Shown: one piece after another, positions 1-7,515 of the stretch
Layout of the letters: every line of letters starts with the position of its first letter
Position numbering within the stretch: position 1 is the first letter of the stretch
Assembly: GCF_041053055.1 (NCBI RefSeq)
Contig: NZ_CP163443.1
Coordinates: 8,601,001-8,665,000 of the forward strand
DNA: 64,000 nucleotides
Origin: Streptomyces sp. R41
GTDB lineage: Bacteria; Actinomycetota; Actinomycetes; Streptomycetales; Streptomycetaceae
Direction of reading: 5' to 3'
Translations under genes and position numbers: made by a program
Notes under the pieces: generated by a model
Databases searched by the model: none
The model's input: only the letters and a program-made list of their open reading frames with translations
Told to the model about the DNA's origin: nothing

Positions 1-274
1 CCTCGAACGAGGCCTCCGCCGAAGCCTTGGACAGGATGACGCCGGCTTCGGCCGCGAGGGTCAGACCGAAGGTGACGTCCAGGCTGGTGATCTGCCAGCC
101 GTCGCGCTCGGGGACCTGCGCCAAGGACCGCTGGGCGATGGAGGAGGCCTGGACGATCGCCTCCTCGATCTCGGCGGCGCGCTCGCCGAGGGATGACGTC
201 GCCCGTGTTCTGCTGGCGATCTGCCTGTTCCCGGCTGTGTCGAGTGCGACCGTCTCGACCCTGACATCGGCCAT
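1..274 (-). CDS. Trypsin-co-occurring domain (TCO1/CU044_2847-like) protein, C-terminus cut off by the window edge
   Basis: About 91 N-terminal residues are visible, starting at an ATG at 274 with GGAGAA upstream. The start MADVRVETVALDT is followed by a helix with IEEAIVQASSIAQRSLAQV and then WQITSLDVTFGLTLAAEAGVI. This pattern (short beta start, helix, then a strand of the form 'v-FGl-l-aeagvi') is what I recall for CU044_2847-family proteins, named trypsin-co-occurring domain 1. In actinobacteria these small proteins accompany trypsin-like proteases and other parts of NTP-dependent conflict systems. No catalytic residues are evident, so a structural or adaptor role is likely. The partner gene would lie left of the window. 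The family call is from memory and moderately sure. Confidence 0.6.
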   Translation of the reverse strand, partial: MADVRVETVALDTAGNRQIASRTRATSSLGERAAEIEEAIVQASSIAQRSLAQVPERDGWQITSLDVTFGLTLAAEAGVILSKASAEASFE

Positions 275-416
275 GACCGTACTTCTCCTGTGTGCCCGGC
301 ACCTTCGTCGGTGGTACGTGATCTCGGCGAGAGCCTAGTCGCGCAGCTCGGGCGGTGCGACCGCTTCCCGGACAAGTCCCGGTCCTGCCCGTGGTGTTGG
401 CGGTCATGGCCCTCGG

Positions 417-464
417 CCGACGTACGACTCGGCTGACGTACGGCTCGACTGACTTACGACTCGG
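417..464. repeat. Three tandem 16-bp repeats just 3' of livG
   Basis: Three adjacent 16-base units of the form (C/T)(C/T)GAC(G/T)TACG(A/G)CTCG(G/A) run at 417-432, 433-448 and 449-464. The last ends six bases short of the livG stop. Each unit carries a TACG/CGTA-like core. They could weakly terminate or stabilise the livG transcript, or be neutral slippage products. Confidence 0.7.
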
Positions 465-470
465 GCGTGT

Positions 471-1247
471 TCAGGCCGTTGCCATGCCGAGGTACGCCTC
501 GCGCACCCGCGGGTCGGCGTGTACCTCGGCGGCCGTGCCCTCCGCGAGGACGCTGCCGAGGTCGAGGACGACGACGCGGGCGCAGAGTTCCATGACGAAG
601 GCGACGTTGTGTTCGACGAGGAGGACGGCGCAACCTTCTTCAACTGACAGATGACGGATGACAGACAACAGATGACGGATTTCACTGTCCGTCATCCCAC
701 TTGCGGGCTCGTCCAGCAACAACACCCTGGGCGGGTCCGCCACCGCGCGCGCGAGTTCGACCATCCGGGCCCGGCCCACCGGCAGGGCTCCCGCGTAGCT
801 GCCCCCGAGCTCCTCAAGGCCGCACGTCCTGAGCACCGCGTCCGCCCGCTTCCTGCGTTCCCTCTCGTACGGACGCCGAGTGGGCGCCGCCAGCAGATCC
901 GCCGCGAGGCCGCCTCCGCCGCCCCGCCACTCCTGAGCGACCACCAGGTTGTCGGCCACGGTGAGCTGGCCGAACAGCTGCTGACGCTGAAAGGTACGGC
1001 GCATGCCGTGGCGGGCGCGCCAGACGGGGGAGCGGCGCGTGATGTCGGTCCCGTCGAGGAGGATGCGGCCCTCGTCGGGGCGGCGGATGCCCGACAGGGC
1101 GTCGAAGAGGGTGGTCTTCCCGGCGCCGTTGGGTCCGATGAGTCCGCACACCTCGCCGGGGCACAACGCGAGGTCCACGCCGTCGAGGGCGTGGACGCCG
1201 CCGAAGCGGACGCCGATGCCTACGGCTTCGAGCACGGGAGCGTTCAT
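471..1247 (-). CDS. livG: Branched-chain amino-acid-type ABC transporter ATP-binding protein (LivG)
   Basis: This is a 258-residue ABC ATPase, a normal LivG length. The start is the ATG at 1247, inside an ATGA overlap with the upstream transporter gene; in-frame upstream codons lie within that gene. Walker A (GPNGAGKTT) is at about residues 38-46 and Walker B (VLLLDEP) about 170. The signature region reads LPVGRARMVELARA, a LivG-like variant that lacks the usual Gln of LSGGQ. It should pair with the LivF half of the neighbouring fusion to power uptake through the LivH/LivM pore. A stretch right after Walker B (about 640-700) uses A/T-ending codons unlike the rest of the gene. The substrate is unknown; the linked acyl-CoA synthetase suggests a carboxylic acid rather than an amino acid. 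Confidence 0.9.
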   Translation of the reverse strand: MNAPVLEAVGIGVRFGGVHALDGVDLALCPGEVCGLIGPNGAGKTTLFDALSGIRRPDEGRILLDGTDITRRSPVWRARHGMRRTFQRQQLFGQLTVADNLVVAQEWRGGGGGLAADLLAAPTRRPYERERRKRADAVLRTCGLEELGGSYAGALPVGRARMVELARAVADPPRVLLLDEPASGMTDSEIRHLLSVIRHLSVEEGCAVLLVEHNVAFVMELCARVVVLDLGSVLAEGTAAEVHADPRVREAYLGMATA

Positions 1248-3940
1248 GACTGGGGCACCCCCTTGGCCGATGACCGGGGCGTCCCCTGCGGCGAGGCCGC
1301 GATGCCCAAGTACGCCTCCGTCAGCCGGTCCGCCTCCACCTCGGCGCGCGAACCGCACCACGTCACCCGCCCTTGAGCGAGATAGGCGACCGTGTCCGCG
1401 AACTCGAGGACCTCGGCGGCCTTCTCCTCGACCAGCAACAGCGCGGTCCCTGCCTCCTTCAGCTCGGTCAGCAGCCGGAACACCTCGTCGACCACGCGCG
1501 GGGCGAGGCCGAGCGAGGGCTCGTCCGCGATGAGCACCTTCGGCGGGCGCTGAAGCAGCGGCGCCAGCGCGAGCATCTGCTGTTCGCCGCCGGACAGCGA
1601 GCCGGCGAGGACGCCGCGGCGCGCCGCGAGGCCGGGGAAGCGCGCGTACACGGCGTCACGTTCGTCCTTCGCGCGCAGGTGCAGGGCGAGATTCTCCTCG
1701 ATGGTGAGGGACGGGAAGATCCCGCGCCCCTCGGGCGCCAGCACGACCCCCGCCCGAGACCGCCCGACGGCCCGCTCGCGTGTGGCGTCCCGCCCGGCGA
1801 CGTACACCCGGCCGGTGAGCGGGGTCAGGAGCCCGGCGGCGACACGGCAGGTGGTGGACTTGCCGGCGCCGTTCGGGCCGAGGAGGGCAAGGATCTCGCC
1901 GGGGCGGACCGCGAGGTCGACGCCGTGCAGGACGGCGGCGCCGTCGTATCCGGCGTGTACGGCCCGGAGTTCGAGGGCCGCGTCGGGGGATGCCGCCGAA
2001 GGTGCCTTCGTCGGCGCATCCGGTGTCGTCGTCGCGCGCCTGCGGTGCAGGCGGGTGGAGACCGCCGCCGCGTAGCCGTCCGGGTCATTGGCCAGCGCCA
2101 GCCCCGCCAGGCCGAAAAGGATCACCGGCAGATGGACGGACTGGGTGACGTAGTCCGACAGCAGATGCGGTACGACGGCGTAGACGAGGCCCGCGACCAC
2201 GGCGAACTGGGGGCGGCGCACCCCCGCCGCCACGACGACCGCCAGCCAGATCAGCCCGGTCATCGCGGTGAAGTCGGTCGCGGTGATGCGGGTGCTGTAG
2301 GACGCGTACATCACGCCGCCGAAGCCCGCGAGTCCGGCCGACAGCGTGAACAGCATGAGCTTGGTGCGGATCACCGACACGCCCGACGCCATCGCCGCCG
2401 CCGGAGCCGAGCGGACGGCGAGCATCGCACGCCCGGACGGCGAGTGACGCAGCGCGCTGAGCGCCGCCACGGCCAGCGCGACGAGCACGATCATCGCCAA
2501 GCCCATCGCGCGGTCGTCGCCCAGATCCACCGGTCCGAAGACCGGTCGCGGAATCGCCCAGCCCGTGTCGCCGTTCCTCAACCAGCCGATCTGGAAAAGG
2601 ACTTGGTCGGCGAGGAAGGCGAGCGCGAGGGTCGCGAGGGCGAGCGAACGCCCGCCGAGCCGCAGCGCCGGGAGCGCCACCAGGGCGCCCAGTACGGCGG
2701 CCGCGCAGGTCCCCACCGCCGTGGCCGCCGCGAAGGGCCAGCCATGGCTCATCAGCAGCCCCGCCACCAGCGCCGCGCCCGTCACGAAGGTCGCCTGCGC
2801 CAGCGACACCATCGCGCCGAGCCCCGTCACCACCGTGAACGAGACGAACACCAGGGAGAGGGCGAGCCCTTGGGCGAGAATGCCGCTCCAGAAGGGGGTC
2901 GTGACCGTGTAGAAGGCGAGGGCCAGCAGCAGCCCGGCGGCCGTCCAGGGGCCCCAGCGCCGTACCCACGACCGGCCCGCCAAGTAGTCGATGGGCGGCG
3001 CGTCGACGGCCGCCGCCGTGCCCGCCGTCCGCTGTCGCCGCGTCAGCACCAGCAGCCCGGCGAAGAGAATCAGGAACGGAACGGCCGTACGGAAACCGGT
3101 GATCCGCTCGGCGAACGTCGCATACCCGGCGACCAGGTTCTGCAGCACCCCGAGCCCCAGTCCGCCCGCGAAGGCCAGCGGAATGGAGGCGAAGCGGCCG
3201 ATGACCGCGGCCGTGGCCGAGACGAAGAGGAAGAGCGTGAAGTCGTGGGCGGACAGGCCGAGGAGAGGAGTGGCGAGCACACCCGCGAGTCCGGCGAGCG
3301 CTGACGACAGCATCCAGGCGATCGACGACAGCCTGTCCGCGCTCATCCCGCGCAGCTCCACGAGCGAGCGATTGTCCACCGCGGCCCGGAGTTCGAGTCC
3401 AAGCGGCGTGTGCCGCATCAGGATCCACAGCCCGACGGCGACCACGGCGGTCGCGACCCAGGTGATCAACTGGTCGGAGTCGACGCCGACGCCGTCCATC
3501 AGCTGCCACGACTTCGCCGGGCTCGGCCCGACCCCCGGAAGCCCGAACTGGTTCTCGGCCGGTTTGACGGACACCCCGGCGTCCTCGAGCAGCTCGACGA
3601 TCCACAGCCCCAGCGCGGGCAGCGCCACCAACAACCCGATGGTGGCGACGATTTGGGCCGTCTCGCCGACCCGCGCCAGTTTGCGGAACATCAGCCGGTC
3701 CAGACCCAAGCCCAGCGCGGGCGCCACGACACCCACCAGCAGCACGGCCGTCGGCACGGCGGGCCAGCCGAGGCCCGAGTGCAGCTCGTAGAAGGCGAGC
3801 GCGCACAGGTAGGCGGTGGCGCCGTGGGCGAAGTTGAACAGCCCCGAGGCCGAGTAGGACAGCACGAGCCCGGTCGCGAGCAGGGCGTACAGCGCGCCGG
3901 AGACCAGTCCGCTCAGTACGAACCCCAACAGGTCCGACAT
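1244..3940 (-). CDS. Fused ABC permease-permease-ATPase (LivH-LivM-LivF in one chain)
   Basis: One 898-residue frame holds three proteins that are usually separate. Residues about 1-305 are a LivH permease (GALYALLATGLVLSYSASG opening, ELRGMSADR loop). About 325-635 are a LivM permease (second membrane block with GLGAMVSLAQATFVTGAALVAG). After a charged Thr/Pro linker near 640-660 comes a LivF ATPase with Walker A GPNGAGKST at about 687-695, LSGGEQQM at about 781 and Walker B LIADEPSLGLA near 797. The start is an ATG at 3940. The stop overlaps the livG start as ATGA, so the two are translationally coupled. LivF normally dimerises with LivG, so this chain plus LivG would form the complete importer, fed by the lipoprotein encoded upstream. 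Fusions of this type occur in actinobacteria. Confidence 0.9.
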   Translation of the reverse strand: MSDLLGFVLSGLVSGALYALLATGLVLSYSASGLFNFAHGATAYLCALAFYELHSGLGWPAVPTAVLLVGVVAPALGLGLDRLMFRKLARVGETAQIVATIGLLVALPALGLWIVELLEDAGVSVKPAENQFGLPGVGPSPAKSWQLMDGVGVDSDQLITWVATAVVAVGLWILMRHTPLGLELRAAVDNRSLVELRGMSADRLSSIAWMLSSALAGLAGVLATPLLGLSAHDFTLFLFVSATAAVIGRFASIPLAFAGGLGLGVLQNLVAGYATFAERITGFRTAVPFLILFAGLLVLTRRQRTAGTAAAVDAPPIDYLAGRSWVRRWGPWTAAGLLLALAFYTVTTPFWSGILAQGLALSLVFVSFTVVTGLGAMVSLAQATFVTGAALVAGLLMSHGWPFAAATAVGTCAAAVLGALVALPALRLGGRSLALATLALAFLADQVLFQIGWLRNGDTGWAIPRPVFGPVDLGDDRAMGLAMIVLVALAVAALSALRHSPSGRAMLAVRSAPAAAMASGVSVIRTKLMLFTLSAGLAGFGGVMYASYSTRITATDFTAMTGLIWLAVVVAAGVRRPQFAVVAGLVYAVVPHLLSDYVTQSVHLPVILFGLAGLALANDPDGYAAAVSTRLHRRRATTTPDAPTKAPSAASPDAALELRAVHAGYDGAAVLHGVDLAVRPGEILALLGPNGAGKSTTCRVAAGLLTPLTGRVYVAGRDATRERAVGRSRAGVVLAPEGRGIFPSLTIEENLALHLRAKDERDAVYARFPGLAARRGVLAGSLSGGEQQMLALAPLLQRPPKVLIADEPSLGLAPRVVDEVFRLLTELKEAGTALLLVEEKAAEVLEFADTVAYLAQGRVTWCGSRAEVEADRLTEAYLGIAASPQGTPRSSAKGVPQS

Positions 3941-3962
3941 GCCAAGCCCCCTTCAGAAGCGG

Positions 3963-5219
3963 CTACTTGAAGGGAATGGGCGAGTAGCACGTGAAGGGCG
4001 CCGACACGACGTACTTCCCGTCCTTGAGCTGGACGAGGGCCCCGCAGCCGAACGACTCCTTGCGTCCCCTGGGTTCGGCCCGGTCGCCGACCATCGTGCC
4101 CGTGTCGGAGAAAGCGTCCGCCGCCTTCTGGAAGGACGCCACCGTCAGATCCTTGCCCGCCTTCTCGGCGATGGCGAGGAAGAGGTCGGCGCTCATGTAC
4201 CCGGTCGTCATGTGCATGTTCAAGGGAACGCTCTTTCCGGCCGCCTTCCCGATGTCCTCCTTGAACTGCCGCATCGCCGCGCTGTCTTGCTCGAACGGCT
4301 GGAACGACAGCAGGATGTGCACCCCGTCGAGCGCCTTCTTCGTCGCGCTCTTGGCGAGCAGCGACGGGTCGTAGTCGGTGGGATCGGTGAGCACGCCCTC
4401 GTACCCGGTGCGCTTGAGCGCCGTGAACAGACCGATGTTGTACGGGGTTTGCATCACGGAGACCACGGCGTCGGGTGCCTTGCCGCCGTTGCTGCGCAGG
4501 ATCTCCTTGGTGTACGCCGACCAGTCGCTCGGCACGGCGCCCGCGGGCACGGACGACTTGGCGAAGGTCACCTTGTAGCCCGCCGAGGTGAAGCTCTGCT
4601 TGTAGGTGCGGATGGCGAAGGTGCCGGCGTCGCTGTCATTGGCCAGGATCGCCACGGACTTGCCCTGTGAGCCGCCCGTCACGTGTTTGAGCCCTTCCGG
4701 CCAGGTCTGTGAGATGGTGCCGCCGGGCATCGGCACCATGCAGCCGCCGAAGCCGTAGATGTATGTCGGCCCGCAGAACGAGGGCAGGGTGCCCCAGCCG
4801 AAGGTCGGTACCTTCTGCTGCTGCAGGAAGTCCGCCCCGGAGAAGGTCGTCGAACTCATCGGCGCGATCGCGAACACCTTGTCCTGCTGGACGAGTTTGC
4901 GTGCCGCGGCGAGGTTCTTGGCCGGGTCCTGTCCGTCGTCCTCGGCGCCGAGATAGTCGATCTTGCGGCCGTTGACCCCGCCCTCCGCGTTCGCCCGGTC
5001 GAAGCGGGCCTTCGCGCCGAGGTCGGTGTCCTTCTTCGAGTACCCGGTGGCGGTCGTCATCGAGACGATCCCGCCGACCTTGATGGAGTCGTCGGTCACC
5101 CCGCGTACGGAGCTCCCCGCCTTGTCCGAACCGCCGCCACTGGAAGCCGAGTTGCAGGCGGTGGTGGCGAGCAGCAGCGCGGCCACGGCGGCGGTCATGG
5201 TGCGGATCGGTCGCGACAC
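3963..5219 (-). CDS. ABC transporter substrate-binding lipoprotein (LivJ/LivK-like)
   Basis: I start this 418-residue protein at a GTG (5219) preceded by a GGAGGGGG ribosome site, because the encoded N-terminus MSRPIRTMTAAVAALLLATTAC is a lipoprotein signal peptide ending at Cys22; upstream in-frame codons give no signal. The mature part begins with a Ser/Gly linker, then 'DDSIKVGGIVSMTTATGYS', the entry strand of the type I periplasmic-binding fold. Extra Cys residues (SFCGPTYIYGFGGC and FGCG/FTCY) suggest disulphides in the exported domain. It is the first gene of the transporter unit, 22 bases before the permease fusion, and should capture the ligand on the outer membrane face. The ligand cannot be read from sequence. 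Confidence 0.9.
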   Translation of the reverse strand: MSRPIRTMTAAVAALLLATTACNSASSGGGSDKAGSSVRGVTDDSIKVGGIVSMTTATGYSKKDTDLGAKARFDRANAEGGVNGRKIDYLGAEDDGQDPAKNLAAARKLVQQDKVFAIAPMSSTTFSGADFLQQQKVPTFGWGTLPSFCGPTYIYGFGGCMVPMPGGTISQTWPEGLKHVTGGSQGKSVAILANDSDAGTFAIRTYKQSFTSAGYKVTFAKSSVPAGAVPSDWSAYTKEILRSNGGKAPDAVVSVMQTPYNIGLFTALKRTGYEGVLTDPTDYDPSLLAKSATKKALDGVHILLSFQPFEQDSAAMRQFKEDIGKAAGKSVPLNMHMTTGYMSADLFLAIAEKAGKDLTVASFQKAADAFSDTGTMVGDRAEPRGRKESFGCGALVQLKDGKYVVSAPFTCYSPIPFK

Positions 5220-5262
5220 GTCGGTCCCCCTCCGTCGGGTGACCGAAAGTGTGCGTGGGATC

Positions 5263-5308
5263 TGACGGACCGTCAATATCTGACGCATCGGTAAGTGACG
5301 AAGCGTCA
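5263..5308. promoter_or_regulatory. Cluster of TGACG-N3-CGTCA palindromes (candidate operator) over a promoter
   Basis: Two exact 13-bp palindromes, TGACGGACCGTCA (5263-5275) and TGACGAAGCGTCA (5296-5308), flank a degenerate copy TGACGCATCGGTA (5281-5293). The outer centres are 33 bases apart, about three helical turns. On the minus strand a TTGACG -35-like box overlaps the first palindrome upstream of the binding-protein gene. The dyad form suits a TetR-type repressor, but no such regulator is in the window. Confidence 0.6.
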
Positions 5309-5348
5309 GGGAACCTCCATTGGCGGCGCGCACCGCCCGAAGGGAGGC

Positions 5349-7175
5349 TCAGGCCCGGTACAACGCCTCGACCTCCGTCGAGTACGCCTTCTCGATCGCC
5401 TTCCGCTTCAGCTTCAGCGAAGGCGTCAGCAGCCCGTGCTCCTCGGTGAACTGGTGGGCCAGTATCCGGAATGTACGGATCGACTCGGCCTGCGAGACCA
5501 ATGTGTTCGCGGCGACCACCGCGCGCCGCACCTCGGTCTCCAGGTCGGGGTCGCGCACCAACTGGGCAGGCGACAACTGCGGCTTGCCGCGCATCTGGAG
5601 CCAGTGTTCGACGGCTTCGGAGTCGAGCGTGACGAGTGCCGCGATGTACGGCCGGTCGTTGCCGACGACGATGCACTGGGCGACGAGCGGATGGTCGCGC
5701 ACCCGCTCCTCCAGGATCCCAGGCGAGACGCTCTTGCCGCCGGAGGTCACCAGGATCTCCTTCTTGCGCCCGGTGATGGTGAGATAGCCGTCCTCGTCGA
5801 GCGAGCCCAGGTCACCGGTGGCGAGCCAGCCGTCGTGCAGGGCGGCGTCGGTGGCCTTCTGGTTGTTGAGGTAGCCCTGGAAGACGTTGCCGCCGTGCAG
5901 CCAGATCTCGCCGTCGTCCGCGATGTGCACGGTGGTGCCGGGGATCGCCTGGCCGACGGTGCCGAACCGGGTGCGCTCGGGCGGGTTGGCGGTCGCGGCC
6001 GCCGTGGACTCGGTGAGTCCGTACCCCTCGTAGATGGAGACGCCGGCGCCCGCGAAGAACAGCCCGAGCCGCCGGTCCATCGCCGAGCCGCCCGACATCG
6101 CGTGCTTGACCCGGCCGCCCATGGCGGCGCGCACCTTGGAGTAGACGACCTTGTCGAAGAACTGGTGCTGCATGCGCAGGCTCGCGGAGGGGCCGGGCCC
6201 GATGCCCCAGGCCTTCGACTCGATCGCGTCCGCGTAGCGCACGGCGACCTCGACGGCCTTCTCGAAGGGACCCGACTTGCCGTCCTTCTCGGCCTTGCGG
6301 CGAGCGGCGTTGAAGACCTTCTCGAAGATGTACGGCACGGCCAGGAAGAAGGTCGGCTGGAACGCGGCCAGGTCCGGCAGCAGGGCCGCCGCGTTCAGCT
6401 GCGGCTGGTGCCCGAACTTGACCTTCCCGCGGAAGGCGGCGACCTGCACCATCCGCCCGAAGACATGCGCGAGCGGCAGGAACAGCAGCGTGGCCGCCTC
6501 GTCGCCCCGCTTGGAGTGGAAGACGGGCTCCCAGCGCTCGATGACGGTGTCCGCCTCGAACATGAAGTTGGCGTGGGAGATCACACAGCCCTTGGGGCGG
6601 CCGGTGGTGCCGGAGGTGTAGATGATCGTCGCGGTCGACTCGGGCGTGACCGCGCGCCGGTGCCGGTGGACCACCTCGTCGTCGATGTGCGCGCCGGCCT
6701 CGTACAGCTCCTGCACGGCGCCCACGTCGAGCTGCCACAGCTTGTGCAGCTGCGGCAGCCGGTCGACGACCGTGGCGATGGTCATCGCGTGGTCCTCGTG
6801 CTCCACCATGACGGCCGACACCTCGGCGTCGTACAGCATCCAGAAGACCTGTTCGGCAGAGGAGGTGGGGTAGATGGGCACGACCTGGACGCCGATCGTC
6901 CACAGGGCGAAGTCGAAGAGCGTCCACTCGTAGCGCGTACGGCACATGATCGCGACCCGGTCCCCGAACCGGATGCCCTGGGCGAGCAGGCCCTTGGCAA
7001 GTGCGAGCACCTCGTCGCGGAACTCGGCGGACGTCACATCGCGCCACTGCCCCTGCTCGTCCTTGCGGCCGAGAGCGATGTGCAGCGGGTCTTCCAGGGC
7101 ATGGTCGAAGACGACGTCAGCCAAGCCGCCCACCGGCGGCGCCGACGCCAACGGAGGGTTGGTGAACTCGCGCAA
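5349..7175 (-). CDS. Long-chain fatty acid-CoA ligase-like AMP-forming synthetase
   Basis: This is a 608-residue member of the ANL (AMP-binding) family, the length of bacterial FadD15-like enzymes. The chosen start is TTG at 7175, with AGGAG six bases upstream. The P-loop motif IIYTSGTTGRPKG lies at about residues 180-193, YGLTES near 385, the TGDLG aspartate motif near 450, and the C-terminal hinge and GRKKE motif follow. It activates a carboxylic acid to its acyl-adenylate and then to the CoA thioester in the cytosol. Its place directly upstream of a Liv-type importer suggests that the imported compound is activated on entry. A 129-base gap with operators separates it from the transporter, so the two may be regulated separately. 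Chain-length preference is unknown. Confidence 0.9.
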   Translation of the reverse strand: MREFTNPPLASAPPVGGLADVVFDHALEDPLHIALGRKDEQGQWRDVTSAEFRDEVLALAKGLLAQGIRFGDRVAIMCRTRYEWTLFDFALWTIGVQVVPIYPTSSAEQVFWMLYDAEVSAVMVEHEDHAMTIATVVDRLPQLHKLWQLDVGAVQELYEAGAHIDDEVVHRHRRAVTPESTATIIYTSGTTGRPKGCVISHANFMFEADTVIERWEPVFHSKRGDEAATLLFLPLAHVFGRMVQVAAFRGKVKFGHQPQLNAAALLPDLAAFQPTFFLAVPYIFEKVFNAARRKAEKDGKSGPFEKAVEVAVRYADAIESKAWGIGPGPSASLRMQHQFFDKVVYSKVRAAMGGRVKHAMSGGSAMDRRLGLFFAGAGVSIYEGYGLTESTAAATANPPERTRFGTVGQAIPGTTVHIADDGEIWLHGGNVFQGYLNNQKATDAALHDGWLATGDLGSLDEDGYLTITGRKKEILVTSGGKSVSPGILEERVRDHPLVAQCIVVGNDRPYIAALVTLDSEAVEHWLQMRGKPQLSPAQLVRDPDLETEVRRAVVAANTLVSQAESIRTFRILAHQFTEEHGLLTPSLKLKRKAIEKAYSTEVEALYRA

Positions 7176-7462
7176 TCCCGCTCCTTGTGGCGCTCCGCAC
7201 AGCGCCGTGAAAGCTACCCCACCGGGCCGTCGTGCGGGAGGGGGGTCGGAGCGCCGAGGGCCGCGGCATATGCACAGGTCAGTCGGGGAAATGCCCGCAC
7301 AAGGGGAAGGGCCGGACAGAATCGCTTACGGTTCCGTAGGTTTCCGGCCCGTAATCTCCACGGAATCTGTACGACCCGATGACAGTGCGCGGGCCCCCGG
7401 ATACCGGACGTGGAGCATCTGCTTCCGGGCTCCCTGCGGCCCCGGAAGGTCCTGTGCGAAGG
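7176..7462. other. Intergenic region upstream of the acyl-CoA synthetase
   Basis: No convincing gene is seen in this stretch. It contains the ribosome site for the TTG start at 7175, the TACGG/CCGTA dyad at 7327-7338 and, on its right, the terminator of the MFS exporter. The only short reading frames are unconvincing by codon use. Confidence 0.5.
7327..7338. promoter_or_regulatory. Dyad TACGG-TT-CCGTA, candidate operator for the acyl-CoA synthetase
   Basis: Five-base arms TACGG and CCGTA are separated by TT about 150 bases upstream of the acyl-CoA synthetase start. Dyads of this kind are common targets of TetR-type fatty-acid regulators in actinobacteria. The assignment here is only inference. 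Confidence 0.35.
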
Positions 7463-7504
7463 GTGCCGAGCCGGTCCCGGATGGACCCGGGACCGGCTCG
7501 GCAC
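7463..7504 (-). terminator. Strong hairpin terminator of the MFS exporter gene
   Basis: A perfect 18-base stem (left arm GTGCCGAGCCGGTCCCGG) with a six-base loop ATGGAC lies 12 bases past the stop of the leftward MFS gene. There is no long T-run, which is usual for streptomycete terminators. Confidence 0.8.
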
Positions 7505-7515
7505 GCCTCGTGGCG

